From positions 167,579-231,578 of the forward strand of contig NZ_RJLQ01000003.1 in the NCBI RefSeq assembly GCF_003833015.1: 64,000 bases of DNA, read 5' to 3'. The stretch is from Clostridium sp. E02. Lineage in GTDB: Bacteria > Bacillota > Clostridia > Lachnospirales > Lachnospiraceae. The notes under the pieces are model-generated. The model was given only the letters and a program-made list of their open reading frames with translations. It was not told where the DNA came from and made no database searches. Of this stretch, positions 1-10,858 are shown piece by piece. Position 1 is the stretch's first letter; every line of letters starts with the position of its first letter. A program made the position numbers and the translations under genes.

Positions 1-97
1 ATATTTCCCTATCTCCTATTGAGTTTCCTATATTTAATCCAGAATATACAGTATATTTCATTTTGCACTTCTTAGCAAGATCCGAAGTTGCGATTAC

Positions 98-127
98 AGA
101 AAAAACCGCCTGCACATGGCAGACGGC
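98..127 (-). terminator. Intrinsic terminator of the merR-like gene
   Basis: A 9-bp stem (105-113 pairing with 119-127, one G-U pair) with a 5-base loop. Read on the minus strand it is followed by a run of six T. It lies 18 bases past the stop codon of the MerR-family gene. Confidence 0.75.
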
Positions 128-144
128 TTCTTTTCAAAATAACG

Positions 145-963
145 TTATCTTTTCTTTATCGGGTAACAAACTTCGGTGACCAGATCATCCGGATTCTGGG
201 TTTGTGCAGGACTCACATGATAAATACAGAACATCGAGCCATTAAATTCATACCCATTGGAATTTACCCAATTCGCAATTGTTTGGTTGACTGCTGTGAG
301 CTGCTCATAACTCCCTTTGTAAGTCGTGGAAGCAATCTCAACGGCAGGGACGGTTTTAAAAACAACGTTCTCTGTATCATTGTATGTTCCTTGTACGCTC
401 ATCTGAATTTCTACGTCCGCATCTCTTTCTTTAAAACCCTCGTCATAGAAAACAGCCAGACTATAGCAAGGATCTGCAATCTGCATTTTCATCTGTGCGG
501 TTTCCGTCATAAGAATATTCCACAGGATTCCTTCTTGATCGTAGGAGGGAATTATTTTTCTCACACTTGCAACATATCGTTCTGGCATTGTTTTTAAAGA
601 TACATCATATTTCATCATTGTTACATCCTCTCTTAACCGTTTGATGGTAGTTTCAAGGAGCAGCAATCGGTGTTTTACCTCTTCTGCCTGCACATCAAGT
701 TCCGCTTTTTTTACCACTAAAAATTCAGCCAACGCCTTGGGATCATCATAGTTTTCCATAATCGTTCGTATGGTTGCTAAGGCAAATCCCATCTCTTTTA
801 AAGTGGTAATTCTCCCTGCTATGGGGAGCTGTTCCTCGCTGTAGTAGCGATAGCTTGTAACATTGTCAATGTTTTTTGGCATCAGAAGACCGATTTCATC
901 GTAATGCCGTAGCATCCGTATACTGATCCTTGATAGTTTAGAAAAATCTCCTATTTTTAACAT
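145..963 (-). CDS. MerR-family regulator with GyrI-like effector domain
   Basis: A DNA-binding activator of 272 residues. The N-terminus is a MerR winged helix (about 1-70; LKIGDFSKLSRIS then IRMLRHYDEIGLL), followed by a coiled-coil dimerisation helix (about 75-120) and a C-terminal GyrI/BmrR-like small-molecule binding domain (about 130-272). A longer reading frame starts at 1002, but the ATG at 963 is preceded by GAGGTG at proper spacing and matches the usual MerR N-terminus, so I chose it. The promoter upstream has a 19-bp spacer, typical of MerR targets, suggesting autoregulation. No transporter lies next to it, so the ligand and other targets are unknown. Confidence 0.85.
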   Translation of the reverse strand: MLKIGDFSKLSRISIRMLRHYDEIGLLMPKNIDNVTSYRYYSEEQLPIAGRITTLKEMGFALATIRTIMENYDDPKALAEFLVVKKAELDVQAEEVKHRLLLLETTIKRLREDVTMMKYDVSLKTMPERYVASVRKIIPSYDQEGILWNILMTETAQMKMQIADPCYSLAVFYDEGFKERDADVEIQMSVQGTYNDTENVVFKTVPAVEIASTTYKGSYEQLTAVNQTIANWVNSNGYEFNGSMFCIYHVSPAQTQNPDDLVTEVCYPIKKR

Positions 964-1006
964 GCTTTTCACCTCATATATATGTGGATTACTTGAGCTC
1001 ATTTAT

Positions 1007-1037
1007 AGTATAAAGTATACCATAATGTGAGAGTCAA
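1007..1037 (-). promoter_or_regulatory. MerR-type promoter with 19-bp spacer
   Basis: On the minus strand TTGACT (1037-1032) and TATACT (1012-1007) are separated by 19 bases. The spacer contains GTATAC. MerR regulators act on promoters with 19-20 bp spacers, so this is a plausible autoregulated promoter of the gene starting at 963. Confidence 0.5.
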
Positions 1038-1408
1038 TCTTTATCTTTCGTTTTTTTTAAAATATTTGAACACAACTTGGACAATTGATAAGGATAACGC
1101 TGGTTAGAAGTATTCTTCTATAGACATTCTTTTTACTAAACCAGTTTTTCTGATTACTATTGAAGGAGAATTTGCTGTTACAATTCACTATGGCGCGTTT
1201 ACGTTACCGATACTCGAATCGTCCGTCCTTCCTAATCTGAGTGTTTAAGTGATTTGTTGATATGTGTAATCATGACCACCCGTCAAACGGGTGGTTTGTC
1301 CTGAGGCTATAAGCCTCTGTTACCGGCCAGCGCCTAAAGACGCTGGCTTTCACTTTGTTCAAGCCTTAACGCCCTTGACTCGTCGCAACCCTTAAAAGGG
1401 CTTTTGTA

Positions 1409-1870
1409 TTACCGGCTACCCTTAAAAGGGTCCTCATACTCTTTGACGCTTAATTTATCCATTGCAATATCGTGACTTTCTTGTTCCTGGATATACTTTC
1501 TTATAGTTGCCTCGTTAAGACCGACTGTGCTCACATAATATCCCTCTGCCCAAAAATGTCGGTTTCCAAACTTATACTTTAAGTTTGCGTGCTGATCAAA
1601 GATCATAAGCGCACTTTTTCCTTTGAGATATCCCATAAATTGTGATACACTCAGTTTAGGTGGAATGCTTACAAGCATATGAATATGGTCGGGCATTATA
1701 TGACCTTCCAATATTTCTACGCCTTTGTATCCACATAGTTGTTTCAGAATATCTCTAATACTTTCCTTGTACTGGTTGTAAATTATTTTTCTCCTGTACT
1801 TTGGTGTGAACACTATGTGATACTTGCACATCCATTTGGTATGTGCCAAACTGTTTGCCTTATTGGCCAT
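1409..1870 (-). CDS. tnpA: IS200-type transposase TnpA (Y1 HUH family)
   Basis: A single-strand DNA transposase of 153 residues, the usual size for IS200 TnpA. It has the metal-binding HUH motif (HIH in MPDHIHMLV), the fold-typical start KYHIVFTPKYRRK, and a C-terminal helix carrying the presumed catalytic tyrosine (RKYIQEQE). The ATG at 1870 is chosen because AAAGGTG lies upstream at good spacing; a GTG three codons earlier falls inside that site. The reading frame is intact, so the element may be active. No TnpB gene accompanies it, consistent with IS200 rather than IS605. Confidence 0.88.
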   Translation of the reverse strand: MANKANSLAHTKWMCKYHIVFTPKYRRKIIYNQYKESIRDILKQLCGYKGVEILEGHIMPDHIHMLVSIPPKLSVSQFMGYLKGKSALMIFDQHANLKYKFGNRHFWAEGYYVSTVGLNEATIRKYIQEQESHDIAMDKLSVKEYEDPFKGSR

Positions 1871-1871
1871 T

Positions 1872-1938
1872 AAAATCACCTTTCCTTTCGTTATAAATTG
1901 GCTTGAACAACCTTATTATAACGGAAAGGTGATTTTTT
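1872..1938 (-). promoter_or_regulatory. Leader hairpin occluding the tnpA ribosome binding site
   Basis: Two arms, 1872-1896 and 1915-1938, form a long imperfect stem in the tnpA leader (AAAATCACCTTTCC against GGAAAGGTGATTTT). One arm contains the tnpA Shine-Dalgarno sequence and ends two bases before the ATG. In IS200 such a leader hairpin is known to repress transposase translation. Confidence 0.6.
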
Positions 1939-2022
1939 TGTGTAACAAACACCGCGCAACCGCATAGCGGGTGGTTTATATTTCGCACGCTTCGCGTGCT
2001 CAACAGGGTCACGACCCATAAA

Positions 2023-2052
2023 GAAAAATGCGAAGTGGAAAATCCACTTCGC
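2023..2052 (-). terminator. Intrinsic terminator after oleate hydratase
   Basis: Perfect 10-bp stem (2030-2039 with 2043-2052) followed on the minus strand by ATTTTTCTTT. It starts 16 bases past the oleate hydratase stop codon. Confidence 0.8.
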
Positions 2053-2068
2053 AATAAAGTCTAACTTT

Positions 2069-3736
2069 CTAGGACGTAAGAAGCTTTAACAGTTCTGTAT
2101 CCTTTAATAATTCACCGATGGTTCGATTCTGTAGGGGAACCTTATCTAAGTTCAAACATGTCTTTGCCGTATTTGCCAAAACACGAATATCATATTGACT
2201 CGGATATACAGGAATGACCTCTTTATGAAGTCCCATCAATGTATATACTGCCATCATTGCCCCTCGCAAAGAATATTCTACTGTGAACACACAATCATGT
2301 GGGATTTCCGTGTACTGTCCAACAAAAGCGAAGTTTTGGCTTCCTGCTGGCACTACGTCTGGACGGTCGCCAGCAACGCGGGGCATAAACTGAGATGTGA
2401 TATAGGGCATCATAGTTGGAATGACATTGACCGTATGGTCCAAAACTTCAGGTATCCTGTCTTTTAACCCCATGTGGTATAAAAGTTCTTCAAACATTTC
2501 ACGACCTGTACAATCAGACATCGTTTTGTGAATATAGTCACCTTCCACATCAAGATTCAACGCATATGCCCATATAACCTTGACATTCTCTGGCTGATTT
2601 ATGAAATGAGGATCCTTTGGGATAACCCAGCTCATAAACCAACTGGAATCCTTAATGGTTACCAGTCCACCCATGCCGGGTTTGTCTTCAGTCAATTCAA
2701 ACAGATATGGGAAAACGATTTCATCGTCTTTTAAAGTAACTGTAAAAGATAAATATTTACTTTTGTCAATATCGGTACAAAATGTTTCCGGATGACCAAA
2801 GTCAGGCGATTTTTTTGCAAGTTTCTCCCAAACAGAAAAACATCCTTTGTCTTCAGAACGATTTAATATTGCAGGATGATCAAGGTCTCCTATTGTGGTG
2901 TTCGCAGTCATCGAGCCATTTGTAAACAATACCATATCGTCCTTTTTCACATCAATGGCTGCATCTTTCCCATCCCTGATGTAGTGAATTACTGTGGCAG
3001 TTTTTTGATTTTCTGAGAAATCAAAGTCAATGTCTGTGACACGGCATCCCATATCAAAGTTGACATCATTCTTCTTCAACCAGGTAACCAATGGTAAAAT
3101 CAATGAATCATACTGGTTGTATTCCGTATGTAGAATTCCCTTAAGTCGGTTCATACCACCGATCATATGCATAAAACGTTCCTCATACCGTTTCACCTCT
3201 AAAACGCTGTGCCATTTTTCAAAGGCAAACATGGTTGCCCAGAAAAACCAGAAATTTGTTTCAAAAAAACTGGGTGTAAAAAATTCCTCAATTGTAGTTG
3301 CTCCTAGTTTTTCTTCCGTCAGCATGTGAAGTCGTGCCAGCTCCATTGCATTTTCTCTTGATAGACCCAAGTTGGAGAAGTCCTCTTTCTTTCCCTGATG
3401 GCTGACAATCCGACAGTGCGACTCAATGGGTTCCTCAATGTTCAATTCACGAAATTCATCCAACACACTTTTGTCTGGATCTTTCAAAGAAGGAATGGTT
3501 GCAAATAGGTCCTTAAAGCATTCAAAATGGCACTCTATTTCCCGGCCTCCACGAGCCGTATATCCAGCTTCAGCGGTTCCGCTACCGTCCATAGAACCAC
3601 CCGTAACTTCAAGCTGCTCCAATATATGAATGTTTTTGCCCGCCATATGGGCGTCTCGTATTAAGTAAGCGGCTGCCGAAAGACTTCCAACTCCACCACC
3701 TATAAGGTAAGCATTTTTCTTCTGATCATTTTTCAA
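2069..3736 (-). CDS. ohyA: Oleate hydratase (myosin-cross-reactive antigen family)
   Basis: Flavoprotein that adds water to the cis-9 double bond of oleate, giving 10-hydroxystearate; in gut bacteria it helps detoxify host fatty acids. About 555 residues, full length for the family. The N-terminal FAD-binding Rossmann motif is GGGVGSLSAAAYLIRD, followed by an ILEQLEVTGGSMDGSG segment typical of the family. The frame opens with GTG at 3748, but that GTG is inside the AAAGGTGG ribosome binding site, so TTG at 3736 (protein start KNDQKKNAYLIGGG) is the likely start. The divergently spaced TetR gene just upstream may control it. The C-terminal region (TVEYSLRGAMMAVYTL) matches the family. Confidence 0.92.
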   Translation of the reverse strand: MKNDQKKNAYLIGGGVGSLSAAAYLIRDAHMAGKNIHILEQLEVTGGSMDGSGTAEAGYTARGGREIECHFECFKDLFATIPSLKDPDKSVLDEFRELNIEEPIESHCRIVSHQGKKEDFSNLGLSRENAMELARLHMLTEEKLGATTIEEFFTPSFFETNFWFFWATMFAFEKWHSVLEVKRYEERFMHMIGGMNRLKGILHTEYNQYDSLILPLVTWLKKNDVNFDMGCRVTDIDFDFSENQKTATVIHYIRDGKDAAIDVKKDDMVLFTNGSMTANTTIGDLDHPAILNRSEDKGCFSVWEKLAKKSPDFGHPETFCTDIDKSKYLSFTVTLKDDEIVFPYLFELTEDKPGMGGLVTIKDSSWFMSWVIPKDPHFINQPENVKVIWAYALNLDVEGDYIHKTMSDCTGREMFEELLYHMGLKDRIPEVLDHTVNVIPTMMPYITSQFMPRVAGDRPDVVPAGSQNFAFVGQYTEIPHDCVFTVEYSLRGAMMAVYTLMGLHKEVIPVYPSQYDIRVLANTAKTCLNLDKVPLQNRTIGELLKDTELLKLLTS

Positions 3737-3805
3737 TCTTAGTACCACCTTTCTTAAATTTATTATTACTTTAGTATAATCACTTTATGTGGCAACAACA
3801 AGGAA

Positions 3806-3841
3806 CAGAAAAGGCAACCGTGAAATAATTACACGGTTGCC
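3806..3841 (-). terminator. Intrinsic terminator of the tetR-like gene
   Basis: Perfect 10-bp stem GGCAACCGTG (3813-3822 with 3832-3841), followed on the minus strand by TTTTTCTG. It separates the TetR gene from the oleate hydratase gene. Confidence 0.8.
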
Positions 3842-3863
3842 TGCTATTGTGCAAATTCTAAGA

Positions 3864-4427
3864 TTATGGCTCTGCATATTGATCCATGAGTCGTACGATA
3901 TTCCCTTCCATTAGCTTTTCTATCCAGTCCGCAATTAGGTTCGGATCTTTTTGTAAGTCCTGCTTCAACCACGCAATAAAAATGCCCATGCTCGCACTTG
4001 CATAAAATTCTGTCGCTTCCTTCTTAACGATATCACTCACATGTAGATTCTGTGTTATGTCTTCAATAATTCCTGTAATGACATGTTTAAAAACTTTGTT
4101 AATAAATGTCTCAAGGTGGTCACGCCCCAAAGAATGATATGTATTTAGACAAATCGTGCGATTTTTAACTGTATAATTCAGTACAAGAAGGAGTCCATCC
4201 TTCCACTGAGCAAGATTACAGTATTTTTCTAGATCTTCTATTACTTCGTACTCATAAATCCAGCCCAGCAAATCATAAACATCTTTAAAATGATTATAAA
4301 AAGTATGCCTTGCAAGCCCACAGTCATCTACGATCATTTTTACTCGTATCCTATTGATTGGTTGGTGATGCATTAGTTTCTTTAATGATTCAGCTAGTGC
4401 TTTATCCGTAACTGTCGATTTTGACAT
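3864..4427 (-). CDS. TetR-family regulator (DhaS-like)
   Basis: 187 residues. The N-terminal HTH (about 5-55) includes TVTDKALAESLKKLM and CGLARHTFYNHFKDVYDL, the TetR recognition helix pattern. The C-terminal ligand domain is like that of DhaS-type regulators. The start at 4427 has AAGGAGAGG upstream. It sits immediately upstream of the oleate hydratase gene in the same direction, separated by its own terminator, so it is inferred to regulate that gene in response to fatty acids. No inducer can be read from the sequence. Confidence 0.85.
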   Translation of the reverse strand: MSKSTVTDKALAESLKKLMHHQPINRIRVKMIVDDCGLARHTFYNHFKDVYDLLGWIYEYEVIEDLEKYCNLAQWKDGLLLVLNYTVKNRTICLNTYHSLGRDHLETFINKVFKHVITGIIEDITQNLHVSDIVKKEATEFYASASMGIFIAWLKQDLQKDPNLIADWIEKLMEGNIVRLMDQYAEP

Positions 4428-4599
4428 CCAGCCCTCTCCTTCCGTGATATCTCAATCATCTATAACTCATTTATTTGCGTACCCATAAACAATCTTTTAC
4501 TCCATAACAACATAAAATAATTATAGCATAAATACCTGTGGTGTAAACACAAAACAGAAGATTTTTCCAGAAACAATACTGATAAAATATTTACAATAC

Positions 4600-5052
4600 T
4601 CACTCAATACAATCATCCACAGATCGAAATATTTCACCTGTCATATCTACAATCTCCTCAATTGGTATCCTGGTTCCGTCTTGCATGACCACCGCTCGTC
4701 CATATCCATCAATCTTCTTTACCGCTCCTCTCAAAGAGATATAATCTCCACCCGCTTTCCTTTCATCTGGCTGAAAATATACGAGTTCTATCACCTGCTG
4801 CCTGTTCAACGGTTCCTGGACAATTCTTAGTTTTTCATCTAATATTGTTTTTGCAGCTTCTGTCAGTTCTATTCTCTGATCTGTCCGTCTGGATGTCTCT
4901 TTGATTGCCCCATCATAACCTGTCAGTGCTGCAAATGGAGAAAATTGTGCAGCACGATCCTGGATTGACATATGCTTCCGATTCTTAGAGACAGGATGCG
5001 GTAAATGAATGATATCGTCATATGGATGTTTATCTTTGTTCTCACCTATCAT
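4600..5052 (-). CDS. YolD-like protein
   Basis: 150 residues. YolD-like proteins are found next to UvrX-type Y-family polymerases. The segment MSIQDRAAQFSPFAALTGYDGAI is diagnostic, and the C-terminal half (VYFQPDERKAGGDYISLRG and following) is the beta-rich YolD domain. It is 39 bp downstream of the uvrX gene, almost certainly in one operon. Its biochemical role is not established; an accessory role for the translesion polymerase is an inference from gene association. Confidence 0.85.
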   Translation of the reverse strand: MIGENKDKHPYDDIIHLPHPVSKNRKHMSIQDRAAQFSPFAALTGYDGAIKETSRRTDQRIELTEAAKTILDEKLRIVQEPLNRQQVIELVYFQPDERKAGGDYISLRGAVKKIDGYGRAVVMQDGTRIPIEEIVDMTGEIFRSVDDCIE

Positions 5053-5091
5053 TTTTAATTCCTCTCACAAATTCATGGATGCGTCGTTATC

Positions 5092-6621
5092 TTATGCCTT
5101 ATGACCTCCAATTTGCTTGTTTCTTTCTATTGTCATAGCACCTTCTTCAAGGTCTGTCCCCTTTAGTATTGCATTCTTGCCATACTTTTTCTTTATATCG
5201 AGAATCGCAAGCTGCATCTTCTTTTCTCGTGAACGTTCTGCACTCTCTTCCTCTTTTTCCTTTTGCTTGGATTCATAATCGGTAAAGAGGTCAAGCTGTT
5301 CGTAGGTTTTCTCTTTTTCTACAGAATCTTCATTCACAACATGATTTGCTGTGATATTTATTCTCCGAACCAATAAATTCTTATCTACAATTCTGGTGTA
5401 TAAATCCATAACGGCATCTATAATTTCCTTTGTAGAAGACGTAGGCCATTTAAGATTTATAGTTCCATGTGCATGCTTTGGAACCTGTCGTCCATAGTGA
5501 TCGGTTGTGATCAATCCATGATACTTCGCTTTTATATCCGGATGTATTAGATTTTCAATATCATACCCTACGGTCAAAACCATTTGATCTGTCACAAGAC
5601 GCTTATCCACCAGATCAAGAACTAGAAGATCTGTCATTTCACGTACAATACGTCTTGCTTTCTCATATTGATAGGGGGACTGTAAAACCTGTCCCGATCC
5701 AAGACTATTTGTGGACGGTTTATACGCCTTTATATCTGCAATTGTACATGGCTCAACTCCCCAAGCATGGTCGATTAATAGCTCTGCATTTATTCCGAAT
5801 AATTTATATAGCAAATCTTCATTATAATACGCATTCTTCTTCCCAACGGAACATCTTGCCACGTCCCCCATTGTTTCCATTCCTTTTTCTTCTAATTTCT
5901 TGGCATATCCTCTGCCTACACGCCAGAAGTCTGTCAGTGGTTTATGAGTCCAAAGAATTTCTCTATATGTCATTTCATCTAGTTCTGCTATCCGCACACC
6001 ATCTTTATCTGCTGGTATATGCTTTGCTACGATATCCATTGCTATTTTGCAAAGGTAAAGATTGGTTCCGATTCCAGCGGTTGCAGTGATTCCAACCGTT
6101 TGTAAAACTTCACGTATTATCTTCATCGCAAATTCGCGTGCAGAAAGATTTGCTGTCTTCAGATAATGTGTCACATCCATAAATACCTCATCGATCGAGT
6201 AGACATGGATATCTTCTGGTGCCACATACTTTAAATAAATATTGTATATTTGTGTACTATACTGGATATACTCAGCCATTCTCGGTGGTGCTGCAATGTA
6301 ATCCAGTGACAAATCGGCTGATTCCTTTAATTTAGTATCATCATAGGATGCGCCCGTAAAGGTTCGATTTGGTACTTTGCTTCTTCTAACTGCATTTTCT
6401 TCTTTTACTTTCTGCACAACCTCGAATAACCTGGATCTCCCAGAAATCCCAATCGATTTTAAGGATGGGGATACTGCAAGGCAAATGGTTTTTTCGGTTC
6501 TACTTGCATCCGCAACTACAAGATTGGTGGTTAATGGGTCTAGCCCACGTTTAAGACATTCAACTGAGGCATAGAATGACTTGAGATCTATAGCGATATA
6601 AACGTGATTTCCCTGCTCCAT
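5092..6621 (-). CDS. uvrX: UvrX-like Y-family DNA polymerase
   Basis: Error-prone translesion polymerase of 509 residues, related to DinB/UmuC. The palm motif AIDLKSFYASVEC near the N-terminus and YSIDEVFMDVT near residue 140 supply the catalytic acidic residues. TATAGIGTNLYLCKIAMD is the next family motif, followed by helix-hairpin-helix and little-finger regions. The C-terminal tail is rich in Lys and Glu. Start at 6621 has GAGAGGG upstream. It forms an operon with YolD and the DUF3781 gene. Chromosomal, plasmid and ICE copies exist in Firmicutes. I did not find a clear LexA box upstream. Confidence 0.9.
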   Translation of the reverse strand: MEQGNHVYIAIDLKSFYASVECLKRGLDPLTTNLVVADASRTEKTICLAVSPSLKSIGISGRSRLFEVVQKVKEENAVRRSKVPNRTFTGASYDDTKLKESADLSLDYIAAPPRMAEYIQYSTQIYNIYLKYVAPEDIHVYSIDEVFMDVTHYLKTANLSAREFAMKIIREVLQTVGITATAGIGTNLYLCKIAMDIVAKHIPADKDGVRIAELDEMTYREILWTHKPLTDFWRVGRGYAKKLEEKGMETMGDVARCSVGKKNAYYNEDLLYKLFGINAELLIDHAWGVEPCTIADIKAYKPSTNSLGSGQVLQSPYQYEKARRIVREMTDLLVLDLVDKRLVTDQMVLTVGYDIENLIHPDIKAKYHGLITTDHYGRQVPKHAHGTINLKWPTSSTKEIIDAVMDLYTRIVDKNLLVRRINITANHVVNEDSVEKEKTYEQLDLFTDYESKQKEKEEESAERSREKKMQLAILDIKKKYGKNAILKGTDLEEGAMTIERNKQIGGHKA

Positions 6622-6651
6622 TCCTTTCCCTCTCCGTTTCTATATAAATAC

Positions 6652-7203
6652 CTAACATTTCTTGTTTTCTTTGTGAGCCGTGATAATCGTATAACTCGTG
6701 GCATTCACGGTAATCCTACACCCTTCTACGATTACATACCAATTTTTCCCCTCTCTAGATATCAAAGCATCTGTCCGTATGATTTTTTTTACACACCAAT
6801 CAACCGCATCATCTACGTCGAGTTTTAGGTTCTTTCTTATCCGCTGTATTCCGGATTCTGTGGAATGTAATTTTTCTATGTTATTTAATAGAACACTGCA
6901 ATCAGTTGTTTCTTTTGTATTACCCTCAATACAGTGGGGAATGTAGACCTCAGCTATCATCTCACAAATTTTTCCTAGATACTGTAAGTTCATATGATAT
7001 GTTGCTTCCGGTGAAGGGGTTGACATCCGTTGATCACCAATTCTATCTTTGTCTTTATATTTTTCAAATTTTCGGATTTCCTTTAATAATGAATCCCTTA
7101 CCTTCAATAGATTACAATATGTCTTATCCTCCAACATTTCTACGTACTCTTTGGGATTAATTATCATACCTAGCAGTCCCCCTAACCCATCTTTTTTATT
7201 CAA
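6652..7203 (-). CDS. DUF3781 domain protein
   Basis: 183 residues. The C-terminal half (about 95-180) matches DUF3781: LLNNIEKLHSTESGIQRIRK, DDAVDWCVKKI, then GKNWYVIVEGCRITVNA and TSYTIITAHK. The N-terminal 90 residues form a helical segment that I do not recognise (NPKEYVEMLEDKTYCNLL). The start is TTG at 7203 with AAGGCG upstream; an ATG at codon 13 is an alternative. It is 30 bp upstream of uvrX and begins the uvrX-yolD operon. DUF3781 has no assigned function. Confidence 0.7.
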   Translation of the reverse strand: MNKKDGLGGLLGMIINPKEYVEMLEDKTYCNLLKVRDSLLKEIRKFEKYKDKDRIGDQRMSTPSPEATYHMNLQYLGKICEMIAEVYIPHCIEGNTKETTDCSVLLNNIEKLHSTESGIQRIRKNLKLDVDDAVDWCVKKIIRTDALISREGKNWYVIVEGCRITVNATSYTIITAHKENKKC

Positions 7204-7365
7204 TCATTCGCCTTGTTGTATCAGTGCATTATAACCGATTTGGTAACACAACTATATTTTACACCATGGGCCTGACTTTTCGAAGCCTAATTCCATATTT
7301 TTTTCAAATGAATCAGGCTGCGCTCTTACTTGAAACAAAAGCTGTAGTGAGGACTGTCATACAAT

Positions 7366-7403
7366 AAAATACCGGACTCCAAAAATCTGAAATCCGGTAT
7401 TTT
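7366..7403 (-). terminator. Intrinsic terminator (possibly bidirectional)
   Basis: Nine-base-pair stem AATACCGGA / TCCGGTATT (7368-7376 with 7393-7401), immediately downstream of the lipoprotein gene. T-rich stretches flank both sides. The rest of 7204-7406 holds nothing recognisable. Confidence 0.65.
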
Positions 7404-7406
7404 TAT

Positions 7407-8894
7407 TTATTTAGGAATAATTAATAACTCAATTTCCGGCTTGTCCAGCTCTGAAACCGGCATGATTCCTACTAAATTAACGGGTATTGTTAACAAAGTG
7501 GAAATCTGGCCACCAAGCTGCTTGATATACCATTTGTCTTTATATTCTACTGCATCCGTACAGAAACAATACCTCTCTCCTTTAAGTTCAAAAACAACAA
7601 CGCAGCTTTCCATTCTGTTGGCACCGCAAACCTTCGCTCGCCGGGTCCTTATATCCAGGCTTCGTTCTGATCCATATACCTCTGAAAGCGATTCAGGGGG
7701 TAGATACCCCAGGATTTTCATGGAACTCAAATCAAATTCCGGCAATTCTGCCGATATTGTAGAAATATAGTCCTCTTCCATTCCATTGGCATCGCTCAAA
7801 TCAGTTCTACTTATAGCAAAAAGGGCGGCATATTGTTTGATGATATCCTTTATAATATATTTTTTCCTGCTTTGGATATTTAAGTCTCTTGAAAAATCAT
7901 TTACAACAGGCAGATTTAACTCCTGCTGCATAAAGAAATACCCTTGTACATATTCTAAACTTGCCTGTAAATTATAATGATCTACATAGCTTTCTACCGA
8001 GAACGCACTTATCATTTGATCTATATCATTGGATTTAAGACCTCCCAAGTAGGCTTTTGCAGCCTCCTGAGGCGAATCAAATCCTTCTGATTCGACGATG
8101 AAGGTTGAAGGTTCCTCTACATTAATTTCTTCTGTTCCCAGCTCAAATAAGTTCTGTGATAAATCGGGCATTAACTTCTTAAGCGTTTTCTCATCTTCTG
8201 TATCCAACGGTATGGTTCCAACGATACCCCTTTCTACACCTGTCATATTGGCTAAAATTCCACCTAATTGCAGATTAAACCATTGGCCATCGCGTTCCAA
8301 GACATCAAAGAAAAGGATATACTTTTTCTTTCCAAGTTCAATGGCTGCCACACAGCTTTCTATATTTTCACCGCCATATTTTTCTGCCATCTTAACCATA
8401 TTATTCTGATGTGCGTCCGTGCTATATGCATCTGAGAGCGAATCCGGAGGAATAAATCCCAGCAGCTTCATAGATCCAAAATCCACTGCCTCCATCTGTC
8501 CCTTCAGCTTCTCCAAAAACTGTTTTATGTTTTCACTATCTTTTAATGTTATGCAGTCATTGGGATTTAAATCCATTCCGCATAGGATTGTATATTGGCA
8601 CAGAATATCATCTACGTTATTTTCTGCAGAGAAGGTATCTGCCATTCGTTTAAAATCACTGGCCTTAAGCCCCAGCAGATAAGCTTTAACGGCGCTTTCC
8701 GCCGAGTCAAACCCAACAGGTGCTGCTTTCGTGGATACTGCCGCCCCAGACAATACGGGCAGTCTTTCAGATGCACGCTGCTGTTCTGTCTGCGGTTTAG
8801 ATGACTCCTGTGAAGAGCAGGCAGAAATACATGTCCACATCAAAAGAATTGCCGTGATTACCAAAATATGTTTGTATTTTAATATTATTTCCAT
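7407..8894 (-). CDS. Lipoprotein with an internal duplication
   Basis: 495 residues. A signal peptide ends in a lipobox (CISAC, Cys about 26), so it should be lipid-anchored outside the membrane. The mature protein consists of two homologous halves, about 60-245 and 265-490. Each starts GFDS-(A/P)-(E/Q)-x-AxKAYLxGLK, then has a F-S-(A/V)-E-(N/S) segment, then (S/D)-SMK-(L/I)-LG-(F/Y)-(I/L)-PP-(D/E)-SLS(D/E)-(A/V)-Y, and a final CVxxxEL segment. The repeat unit resembles small NTF2-like folds, but that is a guess. It has no obvious partner and its function is unknown. Confidence 0.8.
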   Translation of the reverse strand: MEIILKYKHILVITAILLMWTCISACSSQESSKPQTEQQRASERLPVLSGAAVSTKAAPVGFDSAESAVKAYLLGLKASDFKRMADTFSAENNVDDILCQYTILCGMDLNPNDCITLKDSENIKQFLEKLKGQMEAVDFGSMKLLGFIPPDSLSDAYSTDAHQNNMVKMAEKYGGENIESCVAAIELGKKKYILFFDVLERDGQWFNLQLGGILANMTGVERGIVGTIPLDTEDEKTLKKLMPDLSQNLFELGTEEINVEEPSTFIVESEGFDSPQEAAKAYLGGLKSNDIDQMISAFSVESYVDHYNLQASLEYVQGYFFMQQELNLPVVNDFSRDLNIQSRKKYIIKDIIKQYAALFAISRTDLSDANGMEEDYISTISAELPEFDLSSMKILGYLPPESLSEVYGSERSLDIRTRRAKVCGANRMESCVVVFELKGERYCFCTDAVEYKDKWYIKQLGGQISTLLTIPVNLVGIMPVSELDKPEIELLIIPK

Positions 8895-9071
8895 TTATTT
8901 GCTTATCCTTTCAAAACCACTTTGTATTAACTCCTGTATTTTGTCATTACAACTAAATATTAATTGGTATTATACTATGATAATTCAATAATATCCACTA
9001 TATATTTACGTAACAAAGCATTCATATCGGTTGTTACTATTTAAATTACACCTTTTCTTGATCTTGGATAA

Positions 9072-9125
9072 AATAAAAAGATGTCTAAAAATGGTAGATA
9101 CCATCTTTGGGGACATCTTTTTATT
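9072..9125 (-). terminator. Terminator with nested hairpin after the esterase gene
   Basis: A 14-bp outer stem (AATAAAAAGATGTC at 9072-9085 with 9112-9125) encloses a second small palindrome ATGGTAGATACCAT. A/T runs on both sides make it usable in either direction. The rest of 8895-9156 shows no gene. Confidence 0.7.
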
Positions 9126-9156
9126 ATTACAGCTGCTATGTTTGAAAAGTCAGGTT

Positions 9157-10858
<1,702 letters not shown>

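Larger units (their letters stand above)
1265..2010 (-). mobile_element. IS200-like insertion sequence (approximate ends)
   Basis: Contains an IS200-type transposase and imperfect palindromes at both sides rather than terminal inverted repeats: hairpins at 1276-1296 and 1328-1347 on the 3' side and GCACGCTTCGCGTGC at 1985-1999 on the 5' side. Sequence like AAACCACCCG occurs at both ends. IS200/IS605 elements use subterminal hairpins in this way. Exact cleavage sites cannot be fixed by eye. The rest of 1003-1408 holds no gene. Confidence 0.65.

Noticed and set aside
88..597. 169-codon plus-strand frame
   Set aside because: Antisense to the MerR-family gene, Cys/His/Phe-rich composition of a shadow frame.
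3737..3748. GTG start for oleate hydratase
   Set aside because: The GTG is part of the AAAGGTGG ribosome binding site; the TTG at 3736 has correct spacing.
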